Shown piece after piece: positions 49,520 through 59,790 of a DNA stretch of 64,000 bases. The DNA comes from Gelidibacter maritimus (GTDB lineage: Bacteria > Bacteroidota > Bacteroidia > Flavobacteriales > Flavobacteriaceae). The position numbers and the translations under genes were made by a program. Every line of letters begins with the position of its first letter. The stretch's first letter is position 1. The notes beneath the pieces were generated by a model that was given only the letters and a program-made list of their open reading frames with translations, did not search any database and was not told the DNA's origin. Location: the NCBI RefSeq assembly GCF_014062315.1, contig NZ_JACGLT010000004.1, forward strand, positions 124,001 to 188,000. Direction: 5' to 3'.

Positions 49520-50872
49520 CTATTTTCTCTTATTTCTTTTATTGTAGTTTTTATCGCCTCTTGTTTTAGGTTTTTTATACTTCTTCGCGATGTCTCTTTT
49601 GTATGAGCCTCCCTGATTTACCTTCTTATTTTTATCCTTTTTTTCATGAAAGGCAGGTCCTGGAAGATCTTCATCACGTCTTTTTATAGGGTTGTAACGC
49701 TCCTTATTTTGTGGACGTTCTTCCTCAATGAGTTCTGTTGAAAGTGAAACTGCATCGGGAATCTCATTTAGCGGTATTTCCATTTGCATCAAACCTTCAA
49801 TCGCTGTTACCCATTCTTGTTCAGCCTCGGTAGAAAATATTAAGGCATGACCTTTTCGCTCCGCGCGACCAGTCCTTCCAATACGATGCATATAGTTTTC
49901 CGGGAAGTGTGGGGTGTCAAAATTGATAACATGACTGATATGGTCAATATCGAGTCCACGAGCCATCACATCGGTAGCTATTAAGATGCGATTCTCACCT
50001 TCTCGGAATTGCTCAATACTCCGCAATCGATAATTTTGTGTTTTGTTGGAATGGATGACGGAGCTTTCATTAGGAAAAAGTGCTTCGATCTTGTCAAATA
50101 ATAAATCCGCCATTTTCTTATAGGCCACAAAAATCAACACTTTATTGAAAGCTTCTTTATCCTTGAGCAAATGCTCCAAGAGATTTACTTTAGTATAAAA
50201 GTTGGGCACATTATAACGCGCTTGAACGATATTTTCCAGTGGTGTCCCTGAGACAGCAACGGTAATTTTTTCTGGATTGGTAAAAAAGTCAGTAATCAAT
50301 TCATCCACATCATCAGTCATCGTCGCAGAAAACATGATATTCTGACGACGTTCTGGTAGAATATCGAAAATATTTAAGAGTTGATACCTAAATCCCAAGT
50401 CGAGCATAACATCCACCTCGTCAATCACCATCTTTTGAATGGATTTCAATGGTAAGACATGGCTCACCGCCAAATCAAATAAGCGTCCAGGGGTGGCCAC
50501 AATAATATCCAAGCCTTGTGCAACGGCCTGTCTTTGAGTGTTGATGTTGACGCCACCATAAATACCGAGCACTCTCACGTTAATATATTTGGTCAGCTTT
50601 TCAATATCCTCAACCACTTGAACAACCAGTTCGCGTGTGGGCACTAAAACCATCACTCGCGGATTATCTTGTTTAGAAAAAGGTAAGTTCTTAAGTATGG
50701 GCAGCATATAGGCGTAAGTTTTACCTGTACCAGTTTGTGCAATACCCACCACATCCTTGCCAGAGGCCACAACATTAAATGCTTGTTCCTGAATAGGAGT
50801 AGGTGTGGTAAAACCTAAGTCGTCTAAGGCGTTGTATAACGGGGTGTTTAAATTTAGGTTTTTAAAGCTCAA
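49520..50872 (-). CDS. DEAD-box RNA helicase (RhlE-like)
   Basis: A 450-residue RNA helicase: Q motif FTTPTPIQEQAF, motif I IAQTGTGKTYAYML, Ia VPTRELVVQ, motif II IDEVDVMLDLGFR, motif III FSATMTDD, motif V ATDVMARGLDIDHI, motif VI HRIGRTGRAERKG. Motif II is DEVD instead of DEAD, a conservative change. The C-terminal ~60 residues are very Lys/Arg-rich (KKYKKPKTRGDKNYNKRNKR) and probably bind RNA. Likely roles are ribosome assembly or RNA decay at low temperature. Confidence 0.94.
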   Translation of the reverse strand: MSFKNLNLNTPLYNALDDLGFTTPTPIQEQAFNVVASGKDVVGIAQTGTGKTYAYMLPILKNLPFSKQDNPRVMVLVPTRELVVQVVEDIEKLTKYINVRVLGIYGGVNINTQRQAVAQGLDIIVATPGRLFDLAVSHVLPLKSIQKMVIDEVDVMLDLGFRYQLLNIFDILPERRQNIMFSATMTDDVDELITDFFTNPEKITVAVSGTPLENIVQARYNVPNFYTKVNLLEHLLKDKEAFNKVLIFVAYKKMADLLFDKIEALFPNESSVIHSNKTQNYRLRSIEQFREGENRILIATDVMARGLDIDHISHVINFDTPHFPENYMHRIGRTGRAERKGHALIFSTEAEQEWVTAIEGLMQMEIPLNEIPDAVSLSTELIEEERPQNKERYNPIKRRDEDLPGPAFHEKKDKNKKVNQGGSYKRDIAKKYKKPKTRGDKNYNKRNKRK

Positions 50873-50950
50873 GATGTGTGATGTTTTTTTATGTTAAACT
50901 ATTGATGGGTGATAACTTTTAATTTGATAGGGTGTAAAATTTTATTTCAA

Positions 50951-51015
50951 CCAACCACCGCCAACCGCCAACCGATAACCGACAACGGATAACCGATAAC
51001 GGATAACCGATAACT
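50951..51015. repeat. Heptanucleotide tandem repeat (ATAACCG/ATAACGG)
   Basis: Nine or so 7-nt units (CCAACCG, ATAACCG, ACAACGG, ATAACGG) lie between the helicase and epimerase genes. Same period as the repeat at 10474, different unit. Confidence 0.9.
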
Positions 51016-51054
51016 CTATCTTTATTCTGGCCAAAGTTAAAACTAATAATCAAC

Positions 51055-51945
51055 TTACACTAAATGCCCTTCGTGTATTTCGATGGTGTAGGAAGCGATA
51101 TAAGTGTTGTTCTTTTCTAAAGCCACAATGCCTTCTTTGTCTTTCAATATGTAATTGCTGTCCTCAGAATCAGCTAAGCCTTGCCATGGTTCAATACAGA
51201 CAAAGTTGGCTTTCGGTTTTGCCCATATTCCTAAAAAAGGGAAATCCTCGAATTCAAAATTTAAAATTTCACCATGGTTTTTGCTGATCAACGCGACGTT
51301 CTTCGATTTCAAATCTTTAAAAACAAGCGCATCTTTATCAAACAAATGCGCGTGTAGCGGAATTGTATCAGGAGTTTTGAATACAGCCTCGGTTTCTGAA
51401 GTGAAAAGTCCTGTACTTACGTTTAGTAGATGGGTATGTGAGGTTTCAGGATGTTCAAATTGCAAACTGTAATCATTATAAGATTCCCCAGGATATAAAG
51501 GGCACTTGAATGCTGGATGTCCACCTACAGAAAAATAAATGGTTTTGTCATCTCTGTTTTTAACGGTATAGGTGATTTTAATTTTATTTTCTACCAATGA
51601 ATAGCCCACCAGAAATTCAAATTTAAACGGGTAATTCAGTAGCGTTGTTTCAGAATATGTCAATTTAAAATTTAAGAGGTTTTCGCTTTGTTCAGCTAAT
51701 TCAAAAGCGTTGCTACGTCTTGTAAACCCGTGTCTCGATAAGTGATAGGCTTTGTTTTGATAAGTAAACTTGCCGTCCTTCAATTCGCCTACAATGGGAA
51801 ATAAATTGGGGGCATGGCCATTCCATATTTCAGGATTGCCATCCCACATAAATTCTAAGCCATTTTTCACAGCTGAAATTTTTTGTAATTCTGCGCCTAC
51901 AGGGTGGATGGCAATTTCCAGAAGCGAATTCTTTAAGGTAAACAT
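51055..51945 (-). CDS. Aldose 1-epimerase family protein
   Basis: A 296-residue galactose-mutarotase-like beta-sandwich protein. HPVGAELQKISAVKNGLEFM, ANLFPIVGELKDGKFTYQ, YHLSRHGFTRRSNAFEL and SVGGHPAFKCPLYPGESY carry the family His pattern, and the C-terminal WAKPKANFVCIEPWQGLADS contains the catalytic Glu region. The subgroup (LacX/YeaD-like) interconverts sugar anomers, possibly of a phosphorylated or less common hexose. It is divergent from pabB across an 81-bp gap. Confidence 0.9.
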   Translation of the reverse strand: MFTLKNSLLEIAIHPVGAELQKISAVKNGLEFMWDGNPEIWNGHAPNLFPIVGELKDGKFTYQNKAYHLSRHGFTRRSNAFELAEQSENLLNFKLTYSETTLLNYPFKFEFLVGYSLVENKIKITYTVKNRDDKTIYFSVGGHPAFKCPLYPGESYNDYSLQFEHPETSHTHLLNVSTGLFTSETEAVFKTPDTIPLHAHLFDKDALVFKDLKSKNVALISKNHGEILNFEFEDFPFLGIWAKPKANFVCIEPWQGLADSEDSNYILKDKEGIVALEKNNTYIASYTIEIHEGHLV

Positions 51946-52026
51946 GGTTTTGATATTTTTAACTAAAGTACAAAGTTCTTAATTAGTTTGTAGAATCTCA
52001 TTAACTTTACCTCGGAAAATTGAGCC

Positions 52027-53316
52027 TTGAGAACACAGCACACCTATACCATTCTATCCCCTGATTTTAAGACCCAGCTTTTGCAGTGGAGCCAACAATT
52101 TTATGAAGTTGTTTGGTTGGACTCCAATAAATATTCTCGAAAATATGGTAGCTATGACGCGGTTTTGGCAGTTGATGCGTTTACGAGTATCACTACCGAT
52201 AGCTATCAGGCATTTGATAAACTACACGAGTATCAAAGCGTGACCAAGGATTGGGTTTTTGGCTATTTGACTTACGATTTAAAAAATGATCTTGAAGATC
52301 TAAACTCCAATAACTTTGATGGATTAAACTTTCCAGAATTATTCTTTTTTCAACCAAAGAAAATTTTTTTGATTAAAGGCGATGTTCTTGAAATGCACTA
52401 TTTGAAAATGGTGGATGACGAATTTGAATCTGATCTTAAAGAAATAGAGCAATGGACGAACAATAAGGTTGACCATGTTTCAGAAAAAATTAATATAAAA
52501 TTACGATTGACCAAGGATCACTATTTTGAAAAGGTCAATAAGATGCTATCGCACATTCAAAGAGGCGATATTTATGAAGCTAATTTCTGTCAGGAGTTTT
52601 ATGCTGAAAACACGCCAATTGATCCATTGGAAACCTACCAAAAACTGAACAGCATCTCAAAAGCGCCTTTTACGACTTTTTTTAAAAATCAGCAGTATTA
52701 CGCTTTGTCGGCATCTCCTGAACGCTATTTGAAAAAGGACGGCACTGTTGTGATTTCGCAACCTATTAAAGGAACTGCTCAACGTTCGTCAGATCCTGGA
52801 GTGGACGAACAACTAAAAGAGGAGCTCAAAAACAATCAAAAGGAACGTAGTGAAAACATCATGATTGTAGATTTGGTGCGAAATGATCTTTCACAAACCG
52901 CTATTAAAGGTAGTGTCAAGGTGGAGGAATTATGTGAAGTATATTCCTTTGAACAGGTACATCAATTAGTTTCGACCATCACATCAGTTGTTGAGAAGGA
53001 AACCTCTCCAGTTACTATATTAAGGACAACTTTTCCTATGGGAAGTATGACAGGAGCGCCTAAGATTTCAGCAATGAAAATTATTGAAGATCTTGAGGAA
53101 ACCAAACGCGGACTTTATTCTGGTGCCATCGGTTATTTTAGTCCGACGGGCGATTTTGATTTTAACGTCGTTATTAGAAGTATCTTGTATAATGCAGAAA
53201 ATCACTATGTTTCTTATTCGGTAGGTGGTGCGATTACTGCAAAAAGTGATCCCCAAAAGGAATATGAGGAATGTTTGATCAAGGCGAAGGCAATGAAGCA
53301 AGTGCTTGAAAATTAG
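52027..53316 (+). CDS. pabB: Aminodeoxychorismate synthase component I
   Basis: A 429-residue chorismate-utilising enzyme. The C-terminal catalytic domain shows SASPERYLKKDGTVVISQPI, PIKGTAQRSS (Lys in place of Ala marks PabB rather than TrpE), NIMIVDLVRNDLSQTA, VHQLVSTITSV, FPMGSMTGAPKISAMKII and GLYSGAIGYFS. It converts chorismate with ammonia from PabA to aminodeoxychorismate for folate. The start is TTG at 52027, giving MRTQHTYTILSPDFKTQLL, like flavobacterial PabB proteins. A PabC-like class IV enzyme lies at 4.7 kb. Confidence 0.92.
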   Translation: MRTQHTYTILSPDFKTQLLQWSQQFYEVVWLDSNKYSRKYGSYDAVLAVDAFTSITTDSYQAFDKLHEYQSVTKDWVFGYLTYDLKNDLEDLNSNNFDGLNFPELFFFQPKKIFLIKGDVLEMHYLKMVDDEFESDLKEIEQWTNNKVDHVSEKINIKLRLTKDHYFEKVNKMLSHIQRGDIYEANFCQEFYAENTPIDPLETYQKLNSISKAPFTTFFKNQQYYALSASPERYLKKDGTVVISQPIKGTAQRSSDPGVDEQLKEELKNNQKERSENIMIVDLVRNDLSQTAIKGSVKVEELCEVYSFEQVHQLVSTITSVVEKETSPVTILRTTFPMGSMTGAPKISAMKIIEDLEETKRGLYSGAIGYFSPTGDFDFNVVIRSILYNAENHYVSYSVGGAITAKSDPQKEYEECLIKAKAMKQVLEN

Positions 53317-53402
53317 CTATATTAATACAATTAATTTTTCAGGTTGACGATCAAAATAAGAATGCGCAATAAAAATCGACAGATACCATAAAACTCAAAA
53401 TA

Positions 53403-54713
53403 ATGTTACAGACTTTTCAGAAACATCTTGACACGCATTTAGGCATGCTCCACGGCAGCCGACTGCTCTTGGCCATTTCTGGAGGCTTGGATAGTGTTGT
53501 TTTAACGCATTTATGTCATCAATTAAAATTAAAGATCTCCTTGGCACATTGCAACTTTAATTTGAGGGCAGCTGAGAGTGATGCTGATGAGGACTTTGTA
53601 TTGGAGTTGGCGGATGATTTGGACATGGATGTTTATATTGAAAGTTTCGATACGGAGACTTATGCTAAAGAACATCATATTTCCATTCAAATGGCAGCTC
53701 GGGAACTCCGTTATACTTGGTTTTTTGAGTTGGCAGAGCAATTGGACTTTGACTATATCCTAACGGCACACCACGCCGATGATAATCTCGAAACATTTTT
53801 GATCAACCTGACCCGGGGTACTGGATTGGATGGGTTAACCGGGATTCCTGAAGTATCTGATAAAATTGTGCGACCATTGTTGCCATTTTCAAGAGAAGCA
53901 TTGGAAACTTATGCGAAAAAGGAACAAATTGAGTGGCGAGAGGATGCTACGAATGCATCCACAAAATACGTGAGAAACAAATTACGGCACGATGTGATTC
54001 CGACATTAAAAGAGGTGAACCCACAATTGCTACAAAATTTTCAAACCACGATTTCGAATTTGCAGGACAGTCAAAATTTGATTGATGATGCGGTGGTAAG
54101 GATGCAGAAAAAAATTGCCAAACTAGAGGATAATGTTATTAAACTCAATATTAAGAAGCTAAAAAAACGGTCTAATCCCAAAGCGTATCTCTATCAACTT
54201 TTAAAAGGCTATAACTTTACAGCTTGGAATGACGTGGTCAATTTGCTCGATGCACAATCAGGAAAACAAGTCTTTTCTTCCACCCATCGGTTGCTAAAGG
54301 ATCGGAATTTCTTGTTGTTGAGCGAAATAGGGCAAGGCGAAGAAGAGGAGATCATCTCCATTTTAAAATACGACAAGAAAATAAAAACACCTTTTGGAAA
54401 TCTGATTTTTGAATTAGTTGAGAAAACGTCTGACGCTTCAAAAGACATCATTTTTGTTGATGCCGACGCCATTCAGTATCCTTTGAAAGTGAGGAAATGG
54501 CGTCATGGCGAATTTTTCTATCCTAAAGGAATGCAGGGAAAGAAGAAGTTAAGTAAATATTTTAAAGACGAAAAACTTTCTTTGTTTGATAAAGAGAACG
54601 TATGGATTCTCTATTCAGATGAAAAAGTGGTCTGGGTGATAGGGCGTCGGGCTGATGAACGGTTTATAGTGAATGAAAACACCACAAATATTTTAAAAAT
54701 AGAAGTATATTAA
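53403..54713 (+). CDS. tilS: tRNA(Ile)-lysidine synthase TilS
   Basis: A 436-residue TilS. The PP-loop is LLAISGGLDSVVLTHL; AHCNFNLRAAESDADEDFV, LTAHHADDNLETFLINLTRG and RPLLPFSREALETYAK complete the N-type ATPase domain. C-terminal domains follow, with LKVRKWRHGEFFYPKGMQGK and KKLSKYFKDEKLSLFDK. It converts C34 of the CAT-anticodon tRNA-Ile to lysidine. Its stop codon is immediately followed by the ade start codon. Confidence 0.95.
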   Translation: MLQTFQKHLDTHLGMLHGSRLLLAISGGLDSVVLTHLCHQLKLKISLAHCNFNLRAAESDADEDFVLELADDLDMDVYIESFDTETYAKEHHISIQMAARELRYTWFFELAEQLDFDYILTAHHADDNLETFLINLTRGTGLDGLTGIPEVSDKIVRPLLPFSREALETYAKKEQIEWREDATNASTKYVRNKLRHDVIPTLKEVNPQLLQNFQTTISNLQDSQNLIDDAVVRMQKKIAKLEDNVIKLNIKKLKKRSNPKAYLYQLLKGYNFTAWNDVVNLLDAQSGKQVFSSTHRLLKDRNFLLLSEIGQGEEEEIISILKYDKKIKTPFGNLIFELVEKTSDASKDIIFVDADAIQYPLKVRKWRHGEFFYPKGMQGKKKLSKYFKDEKLSLFDKENVWILYSDEKVVWVIGRRADERFIVNENTTNILKIEVY

Positions 54714-56336
54714 ATGAAACTACAAGGGCAAATTGTTGATATTGAAAATCGACGCATTTTTAAGGGCGAAATCACAGTACAGAATAAAAAGATAGTTAGT
54801 ATTGTAGAGCTTGAACATGACGTTGATCACTATATCCTTCCGGGTTTTATAGATGCACATATTCATATTGAAAGTTCCATGTTGGTGCCCAGTGAATTTG
54901 CGCGTTTAGCTGTGAAACATGGTACTGTGGCAACCGTTTCAGATCCGCATGAAATAGCGAATGTGCTTGGCGTTGAAGGTGTCGAATTTATGATTGAAAA
55001 CGGAAAAAAAGTACCGTTTAAATTTAATTTTGGCGCACCGTCATGTGTTCCAGCGACCTCATTTGAATCGGCTGGGGCCATAATTGATTCTGAAGGGATT
55101 AAAAAACTTCTTGAAAATCCAGATATAAAATACTTAGCGGAAATGATGAATTATCCCGGTGTATTGTTTGATGATCCTGAAGTTTTGAAGAAAATCGAAT
55201 GGGCGAAACATTTTAACAAACCTGTGGATGGACACGCACCAGGAGTTTTAGGAGACGACATTACTAAATACATCAATGCAGGCATTACAACTGATCACGA
55301 GTGCTTTTCTTATGAAGAAGGGCTTGAAAAGCTTCAAAAAGGCATGAAAATCTTGATCAGAGAGGGTAGTGCTGCCAAAAACTTTGAAGCCTTGATTGAT
55401 TTATTACCGGAGCATTATGAAAATATGATGTTCTGCAGTGACGATAAACATCCTGACGATTTGCTATTACATCATATAAATCACCTCTGTGCGAGAGCGG
55501 TTGCAAAAGGTATGGACATCTTTAAGGTGTTACAAGTGGCGTGCATCAATCCCGTAAAACATTATGGTTTGGAAGTTGGCACATTAAACGTTGGAGATGC
55601 CGCTGACTTCATTGTAGTTGAGGATTTAAAAACATTCAAAACCTTGCAAACCTATAGTGATGGCCAATTGGTTTTTGATGGCGGTATCTCTTTGATTGAG
55701 AGAATTTCTTTTAAAAATCTAAATAATTTCAACACATCTAAAAAGAAGCTAAGTGATTTTAAGTTTGAATCTACTTATAAGAACATCCGGGTGATTGTAG
55801 CCATGGAAGGCCAATTGGTGACCAATGAAATTATAACGGCCAGTTTGAGTAAAAACGGTAATTTGATTTCTAATGTTGAAAAGGATGTTTTGAAAATGAC
55901 CGTGGTCAATCGCTATCAAGATCAACCGCCGGCTGTTGCGTTTATTAAAAATTTCGGATTGAAAACAGGAGCGATTGCTAGCTCTGTTGGTCACGACTCT
56001 CACAATATAATTGCTGTTGGTGCTTCTGACGAGGCTATTTGTAAAGCGGTGAATTTGCTTATCGAAAATAAAGGCGGAATTTGCGCGGTTTCAGATTCTG
56101 AGGAACACATCTTGCCATTACCAGTTGCCGGAATTATGAGCGATCAAGATGGTGTAACCGTAGGAAAGCAGTATGCTGCGCTTGATCAGATAGCCAAGGA
56201 ACTGGGCAGTACTTTAAAAGCACCTTATATGACCTTATCATTTATGGCACTTTTAGTCATTCCAGCATTAAAACTAAGTGATAAAGGTCTTTTTAACGGG
56301 AAAGACTTCAAGTTCACCACCCTGGAAATTGATTGA
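54714..56336 (+). CDS. ade: Adenine deaminase
   Basis: A 540-residue amidohydrolase converting adenine to hypoxanthine. Motifs: [20 protein letters not shown] (metal HxH), [72 protein letters not shown] and the ade-specific C-terminal domain with [17 protein letters not shown] and [14 protein letters not shown]. Length is typical. It is read directly after tilS with no gap, so it is co-transcribed with tilS. Confidence 0.95.
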   Translation: MKLQGQIVDIENRRIFKGEITVQNKKIVSIVELEHDVDHYILPGFIDAHIHIESSMLVPSEFARLAVKHGTVATVSDPHEIANVLGVEGVEFMIENGKKVPFKFNFGAPSCVPATSFESAGAIIDSEGIKKLLENPDIKYLAEMMNYPGVLFDDPEVLKKIEWAKHFNKPVDGHAPGVLGDDITKYINAGITTDHECFSYEEGLEKLQKGMKILIREGSAAKNFEALIDLLPEHYENMMFCSDDKHPDDLLLHHINHLCARAVAKGMDIFKVLQVACINPVKHYGLEVGTLNVGDAADFIVVEDLKTFKTLQTYSDGQLVFDGGISLIERISFKNLNNFNTSKKKLSDFKFESTYKNIRVIVAMEGQLVTNEIITASLSKNGNLISNVEKDVLKMTVVNRYQDQPPAVAFIKNFGLKTGAIASSVGHDSHNIIAVGASDEAICKAVNLLIENKGGICAVSDSEEHILPLPVAGIMSDQDGVTVGKQYAALDQIAKELGSTLKAPYMTLSFMALLVIPALKLSDKGLFNGKDFKFTTLEID

Positions 56337-56383
56337 AAACTCAGCGTATCTCTGTGTCTTCTCCCTGTAAATCAGTGCAATAT

Positions 56384-57000
56384 CTTCTTAATTATAAATT
56401 GCATAATTCCGATGAGATCTCACGTGAATGACGCAGAGCGTTATTTCGACCATACATTAACACTTAAAACTTATAATTTGTAATTATTTCACAAAAGACA
56501 CCAAGAAGTCACAAAAGGCACGAAGGAGAAATTGATTAAAAACTCTTTGCATAACTTCGTGTCTCCTTTGTGAAACTTTGCAAATAGCTTCTTAATTATA
56601 AATTGCATAATTCTGATGAGATCTCACGTGAATGACGCAGAGCGTTATTTCGACCATACATTAACACTTAAAACTTATAATTTGTAATTATTTCACAAAA
56701 GACACCACGAAGTCATAAAAGGCACGAAGGAGAAATTGATTAAAAACTCTTTGTGTAACTTCGTGTCTCCTTTGTGAAACTTTGCGTAATAGCTTCTTAA
56801 TTATAAATTGCATAATTCTTATGAGATCTCACGTAAATGACGCAGAGCGTTATTTCGACCATACATTAACACTTAAAACTTATAATTTGTAATTATTTCA
56901 CAAAAGACACCAAGAAGTCACAAAAGGCACGAAGGAGAAATTGATTAAAAACTCTTTGTGTAACTTCGTGCCTCCTTTGTGAAACTTTGCGTAATAGCTA
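56384..57000. repeat. Three-copy 205-bp tandem repeat
   Basis: Units begin at 56384, 56588 and 56793 (lengths 204, 205 and about 208), each starting CTTCTTAATTATAAATTGC and more than about 95% identical by eye. Each unit contains the palindrome-like ATGAGATCTCACGTGA and an imperfect long hairpin built from CACAAAAG...CACGAAGGAG against CTTCGTGTCTCCTTTGTG. No reading frame of note crosses them. It lies between ade and the alpha/beta hydrolase gene. Confidence 0.93.
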
Positions 57001-57037
57001 TTTATAAGAAACCAAATCAACAACACACAACTAAAAC

Positions 57038-58000
57038 ATGCCCATCCTCGATTCCACATTTAAAGCACCCTATTTTTTTCGTAAAAGTTTTGTCGCCACC
57101 GTATATTCCGGATTGTTCAGAAAAGTTGATTTAGAACAAAAGCGCGAACGCTTGGAGTTGGCAGATGGCGATTTCATCGATTTGGATTGGAGCTATGCCC
57201 AGAAAAAATCCGATAAGGTCATTATATTATTAAGCGGATTGGAAGGTCACGCCCAGCGACCTTATCTCACAGGAACCGCAAAATTATTCAATCAAAATGG
57301 TGTGGACGCCATAAGTGTTAATTTTAGAGGATGTAGTGGCGAACCTAATCGGAAATATTATGCCTACCATTCTGGAGCAACGGACGATTTGCATGCCATT
57401 GTCATGCACGCCATTAAAGAAAGAAATTATGCCGAAATCTATATTTATGGGATCAGTTTGGGTGGAAATTTAGCTTTGAAATACTTAGGAGAGCGTGATG
57501 AAGTGCCAATTCAAGTAAAAGTCTGTGTTGGAATTTCGGTGCCTTGCAGTTTGCAACACGCCGCTAAACGTTTGCATCATTTTATAAACAAACCTTTTCA
57601 CGACCGATTTAAAAGAAAATTGGTCCATAACTTACGATTAAAGCAAAGTCAATTTCCAGAGCAAATATCAGAGGAGGAAGTAAATTCTATAAAAACACTC
57701 AATGATTTTGACGAAGTGTACACTTCAAGAGCCCACGGATTCAAAAATGCTTTGGACTATTATGAGAAAAGCAGTTGTCTCCAGTTTTTGCCTAATATAA
57801 AAGTACCTTCTTTAATTATAAACGCGCTCAACGACTCGTTTTTAACGCCGGAATGTTTTCCGGTGAAAGCCGCCAAAAACAATCCCAATCTCTATTTGGA
57901 AATGCCAAAACATGGAGGACACGTCGGATTTATACAGCGTGGTGGCGTATATTATAATGAGAAAAGGGCTTTGGAGTTTGTAAAGGAAAACTCAAAATAA
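57038..58000 (+). CDS. Alpha/beta hydrolase, YheT/ABHD1-like
   Basis: A 320-residue alpha/beta hydrolase of the YheT (UPF0017) group. VIILLSGLEGHAQRPYLTGT provides the oxyanion region, VNFRGCSGEPNRKYYAYHSG follows, the nucleophile Ser is in IYGISLGGNLALKYL, the acid is in NALNDSFLTPECFP and the His is in PKHGGHVGFIQRGG. All catalytic residues are present. YheT-type proteins are esterases of unknown physiological substrate, possibly lipid-related. It reads away from the 205-bp repeats. Confidence 0.92.
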   Translation: MPILDSTFKAPYFFRKSFVATVYSGLFRKVDLEQKRERLELADGDFIDLDWSYAQKKSDKVIILLSGLEGHAQRPYLTGTAKLFNQNGVDAISVNFRGCSGEPNRKYYAYHSGATDDLHAIVMHAIKERNYAEIYIYGISLGGNLALKYLGERDEVPIQVKVCVGISVPCSLQHAAKRLHHFINKPFHDRFKRKLVHNLRLKQSQFPEQISEEEVNSIKTLNDFDEVYTSRAHGFKNALDYYEKSSCLQFLPNIKVPSLIINALNDSFLTPECFPVKAAKNNPNLYLEMPKHGGHVGFIQRGGVYYNEKRALEFVKENSK

Positions 58001-58320
58001 ATAAAGTTCAATTTAAGATTTCGGGTATAATATTGCCGTATAAGCTATTGCACAAAGGCGACAAAGGTTCCACAAAGAAAGGATGGATTATGTTGATCTA
58101 AAAAAAATCAGTGATGAACGTGAAATCGAATTTTAAATATTTCAATATACTTCATTTATAAGTCCATTTTATACTACAATTCCAATACTGGATTTAAAAT
58201 TTCTCCGCTCTCTGTGAACCTCTGTGTAACCTTTGTGGAACTCTGTGTCACAACTTTTAAATGAGTTATGGTCAGTTGCATCAGTGTTTCCGTCTGAACG
58301 GACGGGCATGTCGTTCTATT
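58001..58320. other. Repeat-like intergenic region
   Basis: 320 bp without a gene. 58208-58252 holds four CTCTGTG/CTTTGTG units with period 10-11, similar to the tail of the 205-bp repeat. A short hairpin TCCGTC-TGAAC-GGACGG lies at 58290-58305. Confidence 0.55.
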
Positions 58321-59790
58321 CTACCGCCTCAATGACTCTGGAAAACCTTCAACCGTCAAATCCCAAAGAATCGGTAATAAAAAATAGACAAACAAGGTCA
58401 AGATGACAATGGATATCACATTCATCACAAAACCTTTGTTGACCATATCAGGAATCCTCAGATACCCAGACCCAAAAACCACCGCGTTTGGAGGTGTTGC
58501 CACAGGTAACATAAACGCACATGATGCAGCTCCGGCAGCAGCCACCATCAAAATAAAAGGATGAATATCTACAATGACCGCCATGGGTGCCAAAACTGGT
58601 AGTAACATGGCTGTAGTGGCTGTATTGGACGTGATCTCCGTTAAAAAGTTGACCGCAGCAATGAGCAAGAGGATAAGAATAATTGTTGTTATTCCTGCAA
58701 AGGTGGTCATCTGATTCCCTATCCAAACCGCTAAGCCACTCGATTCAAATCCGCTAGCAATCGCCAATCCACCACCAAATAGCAGGAGAATTCCCCAAGG
58801 CAGTTTTACAGCGTCCTCCCAAGTCATCAATTTTCTTTTGTTATCCTTAGCAGGGATTAGAAATAAGACAATTGCAAAAATTATAGCAATGATCGTATCA
58901 TCCAATTTCGGAATTAACTTATTAAACAAAAACGAACGGGTGATCCAAAAGAAGGCGGTTGTACCAAAGACAAACGCGACCATTTTTTCTTCATAACTAA
59001 TTTTTCCAAGCAATTTCATCAGGCGTTTGATTTCTGCTTTGCCCCCTGGGAATTCCTTTTGTTGAAAGCTAAAGGCATAAGTGGTCAAGTATTTCCAACA
59101 AATAAAAAGCAATACGACAGAGATGGGAAACCCAAACATAAACCACTGTAAAAAGGTGATTTCATAATTATAGATATTCGAGACTACCCCAGCCAAAACC
59201 AAGTTAGGCGGAGTTCCGATCAATGTGGCAATCCCGCCAATAGACGCACTGTAGGCGATGGCAAGCATTAAGGCCTTTCCAAATAAGTTAGTTTCGTTTT
59301 CAACAGTATTAGGGTTGTCTTTAAGTTGAGTAACAATGGCAATGCCAATGGGTAACATCATTACGGCAGTGGCTGTATTGGATATCCACATGCTCAAAAA
59401 TGCAGTCGCAACCATAAACCCGAGAATGATTTTTTTTATGTCAGAACCAATAAAATTGATGATATTGAGTGCAATTCGCCTATGAAGGTTCCATTTTTCA
59501 ATGGCAATGGCTATGATAAATCCACCTATATACAAGAATATGTATTTATGTCCGAAGGATGCCGTTGTAGTACTCAGATCCAATCCGCCAGATAAAGGAA
59601 AAAGGACAATGGGCAACAAGGACGTTACGGCAATTGGAATGGCTTCTGTAATCCACCAAATGGCTACCCATGCTGTAGATGCCAATATGGCCCTGCCTTC
59701 TTCCGAAAGGCCTTCAGGTTTAAAAAACAATATAATGAGGATAAAAGCCAAAGGGCCTAAGAGGAAACCGATGCGTTTGGTAGGGTTCAT
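58321..59790 (-). CDS. SLC13/DASS family sodium:anion symporter
   Basis: A 489-residue transporter of the divalent anion:Na+ symporter family with about 11-12 helices. Both family repeats are visible: WITEAIPIAVTSLLPIVLFP, STAFLSMWISNTATAVMMLP (SNT motif) and, in the second half, LLFGGGLAIASGFESSG and FLTEITSNTATTAMLLPVLA (second SNT), then the signature MLPVATPPNAVVFGSGYL. Substrates of relatives are C4-dicarboxylates, citrate or sulfate; the choice cannot be made here. It stands alone on the minus strand. Confidence 0.93.
   Translation of the reverse strand: MNPTKRIGFLLGPLAFILIILFFKPEGLSEEGRAILASTAWVAIWWITEAIPIAVTSLLPIVLFPLSGGLDLSTTTASFGHKYIFLYIGGFIIAIAIEKWNLHRRIALNIINFIGSDIKKIILGFMVATAFLSMWISNTATAVMMLPIGIAIVTQLKDNPNTVENETNLFGKALMLAIAYSASIGGIATLIGTPPNLVLAGVVSNIYNYEITFLQWFMFGFPISVVLLFICWKYLTTYAFSFQQKEFPGGKAEIKRLMKLLGKISYEEKMVAFVFGTTAFFWITRSFLFNKLIPKLDDTIIAIIFAIVLFLIPAKDNKRKLMTWEDAVKLPWGILLLFGGGLAIASGFESSGLAVWIGNQMTTFAGITTIILILLLIAAVNFLTEITSNTATTAMLLPVLAPMAVIVDIHPFILMVAAAGAASCAFMLPVATPPNAVVFGSGYLRIPDMVNKGFVMNVISIVILTLFVYFLLPILWDLTVEGFPESLRR

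Noticed and set aside
56384-57000. CRISPR array
   Set aside because: Three direct units of about 205 bp without short repeat/unique spacer structure and without cas genes.
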